Shown here: piece by piece, positions 25,911 through 34,855 of the stretch
Position numbering within the stretch: the first letter of the stretch is position 1
Layout: every line of letters starts with the position of its first letter
NCBI RefSeq assembly: GCF_046244385.1
Contig: NZ_CP176366.1
Span: 1,178,001 to 1,242,000, forward strand
Length of the DNA: 64,000 bases
DNA from: Methanospirillum stamsii
GTDB lineage: Archaea; Halobacteriota; Methanomicrobia; Methanomicrobiales; Methanospirillaceae
Reading direction: 5' to 3'
Translations under genes and position numbers: made by a program
Notes under the pieces: generated by a model
What the model saw: the letters and a program-made list of their open reading frames with translations, nothing else
Told to the model about the DNA's origin: nothing
Databases searched by the model: none

Positions 25911-28316
25911 ATGGATATCCAGTCTCTTCCTCTCCCTGAACCTTTTATTCGTGCATGCAAGAACAAGGGAATTACATCCTTGTATCCACCCCAGGCTGAA
26001 TGCGTTCATAATGGCCTCCTGGAAGGAAAAAATCTCCTTATTTCTATTCCGACAGCAAGTGGAAAGACTCTTCTTGCAGAAATGGCCATGTGGTCACGGA
26101 TTGGAGCAGGGGGAAAGTGCCTGTATATTGTACCCCTCCGGGCACTGGCAGCGGAGAAGTACGATGAGTTTTCAAAGAAAGGAGTAATCAGGGTAGGTAT
26201 TGCAACTGGTGACTTTGATCGGACTGATTCGTATCTTGGAGATAATGATATCATTGTTGCAACCAGTGAGAAGACCGATTCTCTGCTCAGGAACAAAACT
26301 CCCTGGCTCTCCCGGATAACCTGCATCATCCTGGACGAAGTTCATCTGATTGGATCAGAAAACCGGGGTGCAACCCTGGAGATGGTAATTACCAAGCTTA
26401 GGTACACAAACCCTGGTTTGCAGGTTATCGGTCTTTCTGCAACCATTGGAAATCCCGGCCAGCTTGCAGAGTGGCTTGATGCGAAACTTGTTACAAGTTC
26501 ATGGCGTCCGGTGGACCTGAAACAGGGAGTTTATTATGACGGGAAGATCAGGTTTGCCGGATCAGAACGACCAGTCCATGCAAAGACAAAACATGACGAC
26601 TTAAATCTCTGCCTGGATACCATCGAAGAAGGAGGTCAGTGCCTGGTCTTTGTCTCATCCAGGAGAAATGCGGAAGGATTTGCAAAAAAAGCAGCCGGAG
26701 CACTCAAAGCCGGAACCCCTGACACACGGGAACTGGGACGGCAAATCAGGAAACTCCGGGACAGGGACGAAGGAAACCTTCTCGCTGATTGTGTGGAAAA
26801 GGGAGCCGCCTTTCACCATGCAGGTCTTCTCAGACAGGAGCGTGCGATAATTGAAGAAGGATTCAGAAATGGATTCATCGAGGTTATCTCTGCTACTCCC
26901 ACCCTGGCAGCAGGCCTCAATCTTCCAGCACGAAGAGTCATCATCAGGGATTATTCACGGTTTTCTTCAGGACTTGGGATGGTTCCCATCCCGGTTGGTG
27001 AATACCACCAGATGGCCGGCAGAGCAGGAAGACCACACCTGGACCCCTATGGTGAAGCGGTTCTTATTGCAAAAGATGCCCCGACTGTAGAAAGACTTTT
27101 TGATACCTTTATCGATGCAGAAACAGAGCGAATTGATTCACAATGTGTTGATGACAACTCACTATGTGCTCATATTCTTTCACTGATTGCCACCGGATTT
27201 GCATCAGATGAGCAGGCTCTCACTGAATTTATGAACCGGACTTTTTATGTGCACCAACATCCGAAAACCCGCTCTCTTCCAAGGATAATATCCGATGCAA
27301 TCCGGTTTCTTACACAGGCAGAGATGATCCACCAGTCAGAGCAGACATTATCAGCTACCTCCCTTGGAAACCTGGTCTCACGTCTCTATCTGAATCCCTG
27401 TACTGCTAGACTCATCCTTGAAAACCTTAAACCTGGAAAAACTCTCACCCTCATCGGACTTTTGCATGTCATCTGTGTATCTCCGGACATGCAGCGGTTA
27501 TACCTGAAATCTGCCGATACACAGATGCTCCGGACATTTCTTTTCAAACACAATGATGACCTGATCCTTCCACTTCCATTTGAACAGGAAGAGGAGGAAT
27601 TGTGGCTTTCAGGATTGAAAACTGCCCTTGTATTAGGTGATTGGGCTGATGAGATATCGGAAAAACAGATAGAAGAACGATATGGTATCGGGGCTGGTGA
27701 TCTGTATAACATCGTCGATTCAGGTAAATGGCTCTTACATGCTACTGAGCGATTGGTATCCACCCATATTCCTGAATTGGGTAAAACAATTGCAACCCTT
27801 GCAACAAGGGTCCATCACGGGATAAAAGCAGAACTCCTGCCACTCATTACCCTCAGAAATATCGGCCGGGTAAGAGCTCGAACTCTTTTCAATGCAGGAT
27901 ATCCGGATCCGGAATCAGTAGCAAAAGCAGGTGTTTCAAGGATTGCACGGTTAATAGGAGAGGGAATAGCACGACAGGTCATTGAAGAAATTTCCGGAGT
28001 AAAAAAATCAGGAAAATCTGGTTTTGAAGCAGAAAATAAACCGGAATATAAACCACAAAAACTGACTGATATTCCTGGCATCGGCCCAAAAATAGCTCAA
28101 AAATTACAAAATGAAGGAATAAATACCATATCAGATCTTTTGACCGCAGACAAGGTCTCCTTGTCTAACATTTTAGGTTCAGCCAGAACTGAAAAAATTC
28201 TTGCAATCCTATCAGAGCTTACCCCTGAAACGGGAATAAAAGCTGAAAGAAATGAATCCCCTTTACGTGAACAGAAGATTACCGGACAGTCATCCTGGGA
28301 GGATTTTGGATGTTGA
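25911..28316 (+). CDS. hel308: Hel308-like superfamily 2 DNA helicase
   Basis: 801 residues, longer than the usual ~700. Motif I is PTASGKT (47-53), motif II DEVH (142-145), motif III GLSATIGN, motif IV VFVSSRRNAEGFAK and motif VI MAGRAGRP; the rest fits the winged-helix and ratchet domains of Hel308/Ski2-like helicases, which act 3' to 5' at stalled forks. The last ~100 residues hold a linker and an extra helix-hairpin-helix unit (LTDIPGIGPKIAQKLQNEG), then a short tail ending SSWEDFGC. A GGTGATGTGA element precedes the ATG. Its stop overlaps the start of cgi121. Confidence 0.92.
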   Translation: MDIQSLPLPEPFIRACKNKGITSLYPPQAECVHNGLLEGKNLLISIPTASGKTLLAEMAMWSRIGAGGKCLYIVPLRALAAEKYDEFSKKGVIRVGIATGDFDRTDSYLGDNDIIVATSEKTDSLLRNKTPWLSRITCIILDEVHLIGSENRGATLEMVITKLRYTNPGLQVIGLSATIGNPGQLAEWLDAKLVTSSWRPVDLKQGVYYDGKIRFAGSERPVHAKTKHDDLNLCLDTIEEGGQCLVFVSSRRNAEGFAKKAAGALKAGTPDTRELGRQIRKLRDRDEGNLLADCVEKGAAFHHAGLLRQERAIIEEGFRNGFIEVISATPTLAAGLNLPARRVIIRDYSRFSSGLGMVPIPVGEYHQMAGRAGRPHLDPYGEAVLIAKDAPTVERLFDTFIDAETERIDSQCVDDNSLCAHILSLIATGFASDEQALTEFMNRTFYVHQHPKTRSLPRIISDAIRFLTQAEMIHQSEQTLSATSLGNLVSRLYLNPCTARLILENLKPGKTLTLIGLLHVICVSPDMQRLYLKSADTQMLRTFLFKHNDDLILPLPFEQEEEELWLSGLKTALVLGDWADEISEKQIEERYGIGAGDLYNIVDSGKWLLHATERLVSTHIPELGKTIATLATRVHHGIKAELLPLITLRNIGRVRARTLFNAGYPDPESVAKAGVSRIARLIGEGIARQVIEEISGVKKSGKSGFEAENKPEYKPQKLTDIPGIGPKIAQKLQNEGINTISDLLTADKVSLSNILGSARTEKILAILSELTPETGIKAERNESPLREQKITGQSSWEDFGC

Positions 28317-28846
28317 CTAATAGAAGAATTTTCACTGATGATTATTGCATCATTCCGGTCAGGTTTACCATGGATGACAGAACTTCATTCCTTTCATTTC
28401 TCCGGGAAACCGGAGAACAGTATGGAGTTTCAATTGTATGCCTGAACCGGAATATGATGGCAGGGTTTAGTCATGTTGAGACAACCCTTGTTCACGCCAT
28501 CAGATCATGGAAAGAAGGAAAACAGATAGCCCGCAGTCTTGAGATAGAAGTTCTATTGTATGCCGGAGGTACCAGACAGACCGGTCAGATAGGACCATTT
28601 GGTCCGGATAAAGGGGAAAACTCCTGTTATCTCTGTATCATTCCTCCTTCAGAAAAAGTAGTTACCGTTCTTTTAACCCGGATGAAAGAGATCTTAGATG
28701 AAGACTGGAATGATCTGGATGAAGAAAAAATAAAAAGACTATCCAACTTTTTTGGAATAACTCCAGAAGAACTCAGTGTGACCGGAGAAGAAAAAATTGC
28801 AGAATTGGTTTGTGAGCGGTCAGCTCTTCTCACGGTAAACCATTGA
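28310..28846 (+). CDS. cgi121: KEOPS complex subunit Cgi121
   Basis: 178 residues; the ATG overlaps the last codons of hel308 by 7 bp. The family core is ARSLEIEVLLYAGGTRQTGQ followed by a conserved GPFGPDKG, typical of Cgi121 (TPRKB). KEOPS makes the N6-threonylcarbamoyl modification of A37 in tRNAs that read ANN codons; Cgi121 binds the tRNA 3' end and the kinase subunit Bud32. Kae1-Bud32 is not in the window. Confidence 0.87.
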   Translation: MLTNRRIFTDDYCIIPVRFTMDDRTSFLSFLRETGEQYGVSIVCLNRNMMAGFSHVETTLVHAIRSWKEGKQIARSLEIEVLLYAGGTRQTGQIGPFGPDKGENSCYLCIIPPSEKVVTVLLTRMKEILDEDWNDLDEEKIKRLSNFFGITPEELSVTGEEKIAELVCERSALLTVNH

Positions 28847-28983
28847 TATAATTTATACCCTTTTTGCACCTGATTTAATAATGATATGGATTTTATTTTG
28901 AAAAATTCCTCTCCTTTTTATGAAATTACGAATATCCCTATAAACCTGGGTGGCAATTAACCAAAAAAGGATTTTTACGATTT

Positions 28984-29472
28984 TTATCGGTTAGCATGAG
29001 TAAGGATATGACTGATTTCCGGAAGAATAATATCCCGGGTAGCCAGTTCTGCTGCATTTTTCGAACCTGGTATACAAAAGACTGCTTTTCCATCGATGAT
29101 ACCGGCAGTAGCCCTGCTAAGAACCATTCTTGTTCCAATTTCTTCAAAACTTTTTGATCTGAAAAGCTCTCCAAATCCGGTAAGACATTTCTGCAAAAGA
29201 GGTTCTACTGCTTCAATGGTACAGTCATCATGAGTTATTCCTGTTCCTCCGGTAATAATTACACAATTTGCTTTTTTCAGAGCAACTTGTAATTCGCCTC
29301 TGATTTTTTCAATATTATCCGGAATAACTACATAATGATCAACAGGAATTGAAGCATCCTTACAAAGAGACTGGATTTTTTTCCCGGCTGTATCTTCCTT
29401 TTCAGTTCTGGATGAAGATATAACCATAACTGCAACGTGTACAGCTACATCCTGAACATGCGATGGATCCAT
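28984..29472 (-). CDS. moaB: MoaB/Mog-family molybdopterin biosynthesis protein
   Basis: 162 residues. The molybdopterin-binding core is intact: VIITGGTGITHDDCTIEAV, then LFRSKSFEEIGTRMVLSRATAG, then the closing IPGSKNAAELA. MoaB/Mog adenylates molybdopterin before metal (Mo or W) insertion; methanogens need this for formylmethanofuran and formate dehydrogenases. Its start faces the replication origin. A stretch of 137 bp with no recognisable element separates it from the convergent cgi121. Confidence 0.9.
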   Translation of the reverse strand: MDPSHVQDVAVHVAVMVISSSRTEKEDTAGKKIQSLCKDASIPVDHYVVIPDNIEKIRGELQVALKKANCVIITGGTGITHDDCTIEAVEPLLQKCLTGFGELFRSKSFEEIGTRMVLSRATAGIIDGKAVFCIPGSKNAAELATRDIILPEISHILTHANR

Positions 29473-29518
29473 ACACAGTTGTCAGATTTTTGTAAGATAT
29501 AGTCTTTTATGTACTAAG

Positions 29519-29545
29519 CCCCACCCCTTAGTTTCCATTGGAAAC
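29519..29545 (-). repeat. Origin recognition box (ORB), left copy
   Basis: Read on the minus strand this is a GTTTCCAATGGAAACTAAGG core followed by a G-rich end (GGTGGGG). It matches the archaeal ORB layout, an imperfect dyad GTTTCCA/TGGAAAC plus a G-string, and pairs with the right copy over about 24 bp with one mismatch. Confidence 0.85.
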
Positions 29546-29729
29546 ACATTAGGTTGTAACTCATTATTCTTTTGAACAGTTTTTTTGTATTTTCTTTAAA
29601 GTAAAAGAATTGAAAAAATGCATAATATGAAGTAAAAAGTTTAGAAAATTATATATGTACAAACACTGACCTTTACAACAAGGAAATATTCTTTTTTTCA
29701 TTTTTTATCCCAAGGTAAGGAAAAAATCA

Positions 29730-29756
29730 GTTCCAGTGGAAACTAAGGGGTGGGGG
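29730..29756 (+). repeat. Origin recognition box (ORB), right copy
   Basis: GTTCCAGTGGAAACTAAGG followed by GGTGGGGG on the plus strand, in inverted orientation relative to the left copy. The G-strings of both copies point away from the AT-rich centre. Presumed binding site of the Orc1/Cdc6 protein encoded just downstream. Confidence 0.85.
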
Positions 29757-29832
29757 TACACCATATTTTTGTCTTCTGAGTCCAGTAGTATTATTGGAAT
29801 ATCCATCTAACCATAGAAGGATTACTTATTTC

Positions 29833-31107
29833 ATGACTGATGATACACAGGAAGCTCCCGGCCTTTTTGACAAATTTCTTTCAGAAAATCGAATTTTCCG
29901 GGATCGTGAAGTACTCAGACACTCATACCGGCCTCATATTCTTCCTCATAGAAAACCACAGATTGATCAGATAGCTTCGATATTAGCCCCTGCTCTCCAG
30001 ATGGAAACACCCTCCAATATCCTTATCTACGGAAAAACAGGAACAGGAAAAACAGCCTCAGTCAGATATGTTGGAACTGAGCTTGAAGCAGTTAGTTCCC
30101 GGAGAGGGACCATCTGCCGGGTTATTCATCTTAATTGTGAAGTAATTGATACTCAATACAGGGTTTTAGCCCAGATATCCAAACTCATTCTTGGAGAAGA
30201 TGAAACTCCAAGTGATAAAACCAGAACTCACATTCCAATGACCGGCTGGCCTACTGATCAGGTATACAGTGAATTAAAAAATCAGATAGACAATAGTTCC
30301 GGAGTTTTCATAATAATACTTGATGAAATTGATAAACTGGTAAAAAAGAGCGGTGATGATACACTCTATAACCTTACCAGGATCAATACAGATCTTCACC
30401 GATCCAAGGTTTCCATTATTGGAATCTCAAATGATCTTGGTTTTAAAACATTTCTCGATCCCCGTGTGTTATCGTCACTTTCAGAAGAAGAACTTGTTTT
30501 TCCTCCATATAACGCTCCTCAACTCTGTGATATTCTTCAGCAGCGTGCAGTTATTGGGTTTGCAGAAAATGCTCTGGAGGATGAAGTAATTCCTCTTTGC
30601 TCAGCCCTTGCAGCCCAGGAACACGGAGATGCCCGGAGAGCACTTGATTTACTCCGGATATCTGGAGAACTGGCTGATCGGGAGAATAATGTAAAAGTGA
30701 CTGTTGCCCATGTAAAAAAGGCACAGGCAAAAATTGAAACAGACAGTATGGTTGAGTGTATCAGGACACTTCCAACCCAGAGTAAAATTGTTCTGTATTG
30801 TATGCTTCTTCTTCACCGGGCTGGTCAGAAAATTTTTATTTCAGGTGATGTTACCCGAATCTATAAAGAACTCACTCCTTTTCTTGAGATAGATGTCCTG
30901 ACTTCCCGGAGGATTTCTGATCTTATTTCTGAACTGAATATGCTTGGAGTAATAAACACGAGGCTGGTTAACCGGGGAAGACATGGAAGGACAAAAGAGA
31001 TGTGGTTTGATACCAATACAGATAAAATCTGGGAAGTTATCATGGATGAGTCTGAAGGCCGGCTTGCACAGGTAGATGAACAAATAGTAATCCAGATACT
31101 ACGATAG
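29833..31107 (+). CDS. cdc6: Orc1/Cdc6 replication initiator
   Basis: I chose ATG 29833 (MTDDTQEAPGLFDKFLSENR, 424 residues) with GAAGGA about 11 bp upstream; a TTG at 29794 would add 13 residues. The AAA+ core shows Walker A GKTGTGKT and Walker B IIILDEIDKL, then SLSEEELVFPPY and GDARRALDLLR (sensor 2). A C-terminal winged helix (about residues 330-410) carries DNA contacts. The protein binds ORB elements, such as those immediately upstream, and loads the MCM helicase. Confidence 0.95.
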   Translation: MTDDTQEAPGLFDKFLSENRIFRDREVLRHSYRPHILPHRKPQIDQIASILAPALQMETPSNILIYGKTGTGKTASVRYVGTELEAVSSRRGTICRVIHLNCEVIDTQYRVLAQISKLILGEDETPSDKTRTHIPMTGWPTDQVYSELKNQIDNSSGVFIIILDEIDKLVKKSGDDTLYNLTRINTDLHRSKVSIIGISNDLGFKTFLDPRVLSSLSEEELVFPPYNAPQLCDILQQRAVIGFAENALEDEVIPLCSALAAQEHGDARRALDLLRISGELADRENNVKVTVAHVKKAQAKIETDSMVECIRTLPTQSKIVLYCMLLLHRAGQKIFISGDVTRIYKELTPFLEIDVLTSRRISDLISELNMLGVINTRLVNRGRHGRTKEMWFDTNTDKIWEVIMDESEGRLAQVDEQIVIQILR

Positions 31108-31115
31108 TATATATT
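31108..31115 (+). promoter_or_regulatory. TATA box of the Lrp-like gene, leaderless arrangement
   Basis: TATATATT directly follows the orc1 stop codon. Transcription about 25 bp downstream would begin at or next to the ATG at 31133, consistent with a leaderless mRNA; no ribosome-binding site is seen. Confidence 0.45.
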
Positions 31116-31132
31116 TACGGGACTGAAATCAG

Positions 31133-31624
31133 ATGGATGATATTGACCGGTCACTACTCTCCCTTCTGGAAGAGGATTGCACAATCCCTCTACATAATCT
31201 TGCAGTTATGCTCGGGTGTAATGAGGAAGAGGTTGCAGGTAGAAAAAAACAACTCGAGGAAGATGGAATCATCCGTCGGTACTCTGCGGTTATCAACTGG
31301 GAGCAGGTGGATAAAGGTGCAGTGTACGCAATTATCGAACTGAAAGTAGCTCCGGAGCGTGATCATGGGTATGATCGGATTGCAAGCCGGATTTCCAGAT
31401 TTGCAAATGTCCGGTCGTTACGGCTTCGAACCGGGACGCATGACCTTCAACTTCTGGTTACAGGAAAAAGTATGCAGGAGATTGCACGGTTTGTTTCTGA
31501 ACATATTGCTCCCATGGAACGGATCAGGGAGACTGCTACACATATCATCATGAAGACATACAAAGAAAACGGAGTGCTCTATGTTGAGCGTGAAGACGGA
31601 CAACGATTGCCATTCTCATTCTGA
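31133..31624 (+). CDS. Lrp/AsnC-family transcription regulator
   Basis: 163 residues: an N-terminal winged helix-turn-helix (DDIDRSLLSLLEEDCTIPLH through EDGIIRRYSAVINW) and a C-terminal RAM ligand/oligomerisation domain (VYAIIELKVAPE ... LLVTGKSMQEIARFV). Archaeal Lrp-type proteins usually respond to amino acids. Its 3' end overlaps the aminotransferase gene by 44 bp, which makes that gene a likely target and amino-acid metabolism a likely theme. Confidence 0.85.
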   Translation: MDDIDRSLLSLLEEDCTIPLHNLAVMLGCNEEEVAGRKKQLEEDGIIRRYSAVINWEQVDKGAVYAIIELKVAPERDHGYDRIASRISRFANVRSLRLRTGTHDLQLLVTGKSMQEIARFVSEHIAPMERIRETATHIIMKTYKENGVLYVEREDGQRLPFSF

Positions 31625-32792
31625 TCAAAAGAAACGCGATTTCGTCTCAGAACGGGCGAAAATTATTCCTCCTTCGGGAATCAGGCGTTTTTTTGACCTT
31701 GCCAGCCAGATGGAAAATGTTATCTCTCTCGGAGTGGGAGAACCTGATTATTCCACACCCTGGCATATCTGTGATGCTGCAATAACATCAATTGAGCAGG
31801 GGCATACCGCATATACTTCAAACGCCGGGATGGAATCCCTCAGGTGTGAATTAAGCCGGTTTTTACAGGACCATTATCAGGTTGAATACAACCCGGTGAA
31901 TGAGATGATCATTACCACCGGGGTATCGGAGGGTCTTGATATTGTCATTCGGGCTATTGTAAATCCTGGCGATGAAGTACTTGTTGTTGACCCTTCTTAT
32001 GTCAGTTATTCTCCCTGTGTAACCATGGCAGGAGGAATTCCGGTTCCATTACCTTGTACGGAGAAAGACCGGTTCCGTCTGACGCCGGATGTCCTCATGG
32101 AGCACATCACTCCACAGTCAAAAGTTCTGGTTCTTAACTTCCCCAATAATCCGACCGGGGGAGTTATGCGTCGTGAGGATCTTGAAGGAATTGCAGATGT
32201 GGCAATAGATCATGATCTTCTGATCCTTTCTGATGAAGTATATGCAGAACTGACATACGAAGGCAAACATACTGCCACTGCTTCAATTGAAGGGCTTTGG
32301 GAACGTACCGTTACGTTATCAGGTTTTTCAAAAGCATTTGCGATGACCGGCTGGAGACTTGGGTACGTATGCGCTCCACCTGAAATAACCGCAGCAACAT
32401 TAAAAATTCACCAGTACGTCATGCTTTCCTCTCCGACCATGAGTCAGTACGCAGCACTTGAAGCACTTAAGCATGGTGAGGATGCAATGCGGGAGATGAT
32501 TCGGGAGTACCATCTCCGGAGGAACCTTTTTGTTGATGGATTAAACCGGATTGGTCTGACCTGTCACACACCTGAAGGAGCATTTTATGCCTTCCCATCA
32601 GTAAAAGGAACCGGCCTGACCGATTACGAGTTTGCTGAGCGATTGATTACCGAAGCCGGAGTTGCAGTAGTTCCGGGTAGTGTCTTTGGATCCGGAGGAG
32701 TCGGGCACATCCGGTGTTCCTATGCCGTTTCAAGGCAGGAATTATCAGAAGCAATTCGAAGAATGGATGAATTTATCAGGTCATTACCCTGA
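31581..32792 (+). CDS. Class I/II aminotransferase (aspartate aminotransferase-like)
   Basis: 403 residues. PLP-binding Lys lies in SGFSKAFAMTGWRLGY; other family motifs are LGVGEPDYSTPW, LNFPNNPTGG, LSDEVYAEL and the substrate carboxylate Arg in HIRCSYA. The first ~20 residues (KTDNDCHSHSDQKKRD) are polar and overlap the Lrp gene, so the true start may be a little downstream. A second enzyme of the same class is encoded at 35281-36414. Amino-donor specificity is not decidable from sequence. Confidence 0.87.
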   Translation: MLSVKTDNDCHSHSDQKKRDFVSERAKIIPPSGIRRFFDLASQMENVISLGVGEPDYSTPWHICDAAITSIEQGHTAYTSNAGMESLRCELSRFLQDHYQVEYNPVNEMIITTGVSEGLDIVIRAIVNPGDEVLVVDPSYVSYSPCVTMAGGIPVPLPCTEKDRFRLTPDVLMEHITPQSKVLVLNFPNNPTGGVMRREDLEGIADVAIDHDLLILSDEVYAELTYEGKHTATASIEGLWERTVTLSGFSKAFAMTGWRLGYVCAPPEITAATLKIHQYVMLSSPTMSQYAALEALKHGEDAMREMIREYHLRRNLFVDGLNRIGLTCHTPEGAFYAFPSVKGTGLTDYEFAERLITEAGVAVVPGSVFGSGGVGHIRCSYAVSRQELSEAIRRMDEFIRSLP

Positions 32793-32800
32793 TTTTTCCA

Positions 32801-33199
32801 TTATAAAAAACCGGTAAGTGTGAGGATACGGATTGCGAGATGAGCTGCGTTATCACCATTATCCACACCTACACAAGCTACGGGAACACCTTTTGGCATT
32901 TGTACAATTGAGAGAAGAGCATCAAGTCCTCCCATCAGTTTTCCTGATACCGGGACTCCGATAACCGGCTTTTTTGTTTTTGAAGCAACTACACCCGGAA
33001 GGGCTGCAGAAAGCCCTGCAATGCAAATAAAAATACTTGCATCTGATTTTTGTATGTATTCATCCAGTTTATCAGGATCACGGTGGGCAGAGATTACCTG
33101 GTAATCATAAGTGATATTATGTTGTTTCAGAACTTCCCAGGCTTTTTTTGCGATCTCTTCGTCTGATACTGAACCACAAAGTATACTCACATGCGGCAT
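32801..33199 (-). CDS. purE: PurE-family phosphoribosylaminoimidazole carboxylase/mutase
   Basis: I chose ATG 33199 (MPHVSILCGSVSDEE, 132 residues) with GGAAAG about 5 bp upstream; ATG 33214 adds five residues without such a site. PurE marks are CGSVSDEE, VISAHRDP and AGLSAALPGVVA with KKPVIGVPVSG. The end segment with VGVDNGDNAA differs from typical bacterial N5-CAIR mutases and may indicate direct AIR carboxylase activity. No purK is nearby. Purine biosynthesis, cytosolic. Confidence 0.88.
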   Translation of the reverse strand: MPHVSILCGSVSDEEIAKKAWEVLKQHNITYDYQVISAHRDPDKLDEYIQKSDASIFICIAGLSAALPGVVASKTKKPVIGVPVSGKLMGGLDALLSIVQMPKGVPVACVGVDNGDNAAHLAIRILTLTGFL

Positions 33200-33252
33200 G
33201 GTCTTTCCACGCATATAATCAGTCAGGAAGAGTAATAGTGTACTCGATTTTT

Positions 33253-34386
33253 ATGGAAGATGAGACGCTCCTGATGCTTCCGGGCCCGGTCCCAATGCCT
33301 GAACGGGTTCGTTCAGCTATGGCCCGGCAGGCTATTAATCACCGGGGGGCAGAATTCGGCAATGCATATGCAGATATCGTTCGTGTTCTGAAAGGTCTGT
33401 TTGGAACGAAGAATAACCCTCTTGTAATTTCCGGCTCCGGGACATCCGGTATGGAAGCTGCAGTTTCAAATTTTGGAAAAGGCCGCAAAATGGCTCACCT
33501 GATTAATGGGAAGTTCGGGGAACGGATGTATACCATCGGACAGCGGTATGCATCAGAAGCCCTTCCGATTGAATCAGAATGGGGAACTCCGCTCAATCTT
33601 GAAAAATTAACATCGGCTCTTGAAGATGGTGTTGAGGTTGTCACCATGGTCCATAATGAGACTTCAGCCGGCATTCTCAATCCTGGAGAAGAAGTAGGTA
33701 AGATTTGTCGCAAACATGATGCGCTCTTTATCATGGATGGTGTGACATCCATCGGAGGAGACGTATTTAAGGCAGATGACTGGTTTGTCGATGTTGCAAT
33801 TGTCGGATCACAAAAATGTCTTGCCGCTCCTGCCGGTCTTGCAGCAGTTTCTGTTTCAGACCGGGCCTGGGATCGTGTCGTTAAAAACCCACCATATTAC
33901 CTGGACCTTCCGGCATATAAGAAAAATGCAGCAAAGGATCCCATGGAAACGCCTTATACACCGGCAGTTCCGATCTTTTTGGCACTTCGTGAAGCCTGTC
34001 TTATCATTGAGGAAGAGGGAATTGAAAACCGGATATCACGGCACCACAAGATGGCAAAAGCGGTCAGAAGTGCCGTTGCAGCATGGGGAGTCGACATGTT
34101 CCCGAAAACTGATGCAATTCATCAGTATTCAAACACTGTGACTGCTGCATGTATTCCGGCGAATTCCAATGACAAGGACTTCAGAGGTTCTGTCAAGAAA
34201 TTTGGTATCCAGATTGCCGGAGGACAGGACCACCTGAAAGACAAAATCTTCAGGATAGGTCACATGGGAGCAGTATCAGCACCAGAGCTCCTTGCAACTA
34301 TTGCAGCAACGGAGTATACCATCCGGAAAACTGGCCATAAGGTTACTGATTCAGGAGTTATGGCTGCGGCAGAGGTTCTTGGATGA
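33253..34386 (+). CDS. Class V aminotransferase (alanine/serine:glyoxylate type)
   Basis: 377 residues from ATG 33253 (MEDETLLMLPGPVPMPERV), the conserved family N-terminus. SGSGTSGMEA binds the cofactor phosphate, IMDGVTSIGG holds the Asp that contacts the PLP ring, and the Schiff-base Lys is in VGSQKCLAAP. Methanogen homologues act on aspartate, alanine or serine with pyruvate or glyoxylate, and some serve serine or phosphoserine metabolism. It overlaps ribC by 4 bp, forming the head of a four-gene run with ribC, ribH and another aminotransferase. Confidence 0.87.
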   Translation: MEDETLLMLPGPVPMPERVRSAMARQAINHRGAEFGNAYADIVRVLKGLFGTKNNPLVISGSGTSGMEAAVSNFGKGRKMAHLINGKFGERMYTIGQRYASEALPIESEWGTPLNLEKLTSALEDGVEVVTMVHNETSAGILNPGEEVGKICRKHDALFIMDGVTSIGGDVFKADDWFVDVAIVGSQKCLAAPAGLAAVSVSDRAWDRVVKNPPYYLDLPAYKKNAAKDPMETPYTPAVPIFLALREACLIIEEEGIENRISRHHKMAKAVRSAVAAWGVDMFPKTDAIHQYSNTVTAACIPANSNDKDFRGSVKKFGIQIAGGQDHLKDKIFRIGHMGAVSAPELLATIAATEYTIRKTGHKVTDSGVMAAAEVLG

Positions 34387-34841
34387 AAATAGGAATCGCG
34401 GACACAACTTTTGCCCGGGTGAACATGGGTAAGTTCGCGATAGATGAACTAAAAAAACACGGAAGCGTTGTAATCGAACGGTATACAGTCCCTGGTGTCA
34501 AAGACCTGCCTGTGGCCTGTAAAAAACTTTTCGAGGAGTACCGGTGTGATATCTGCATGGCTCTTGGTATGCCGGGTGGCAAAGAAAAGGACCGGATGTG
34601 TGCCCATGAAGCCTCTCTTGGTCTTATTACCTGCCAGCTGATGACAAACCGGCATATCATTGAGGTTTTTGTCCACGAAGATGAAGCAGTGGATGATGCA
34701 GAACTTGCCTGGCTTGCTGAAAGCAGGGCAAGAGAACATGCAGTCAATGTAATCAAACTCATGCGCCCAGGCACTCTTGAACGGGAAGCAGGTACAGGTC
34801 AAAGACAGGGTTTTTCTGACGCAGGGGCAGCAAGACAATAA
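34383..34841 (+). CDS. ribC: Riboflavin synthase, archaeal type (RibC)
   Basis: 152 residues with the archaeal riboflavin synthase pattern MKIGIADTTFARVNMG, RYTVPGVKDLPVACKKL and ALGMPGGKEKDRMC. This enzyme is unrelated to the bacterial trimeric synthase and is a paralogue of lumazine synthase; it dismutates two dimethylribityllumazine molecules. The lumazine synthase gene follows 14 bp downstream, so substrate and product steps are encoded together. Riboflavin feeds FAD and the F420-related pathways. Confidence 0.93.
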   Translation: MKIGIADTTFARVNMGKFAIDELKKHGSVVIERYTVPGVKDLPVACKKLFEEYRCDICMALGMPGGKEKDRMCAHEASLGLITCQLMTNRHIIEVFVHEDEAVDDAELAWLAESRAREHAVNVIKLMRPGTLEREAGTGQRQGFSDAGAARQ

Positions 34842-34855
34842 TTGAGGTCGAAAAT

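Larger units (their letters stand above)
29519..29756. other. Putative replication origin (oriC) next to orc1/cdc6
   Basis: Two long inverted boxes (29519-29545 and 29730-29756) flank 184 bp of very AT-rich DNA with runs such as AAATTATATATG and several oligo-T/oligo-A tracts, suitable as a duplex-unwinding element. The whole stands directly upstream of orc1/cdc6, as in characterised euryarchaeal origins. No ORF of note crosses it. The non-coding gap runs from 29473 to 29832. Confidence 0.85.

Noticed and set aside
28847..28983. Small gene or RNA between cgi121 and moaB
   Set aside because: The 137-bp gap between these convergent genes is A+T-rich without a credible frame or strong secondary structure.
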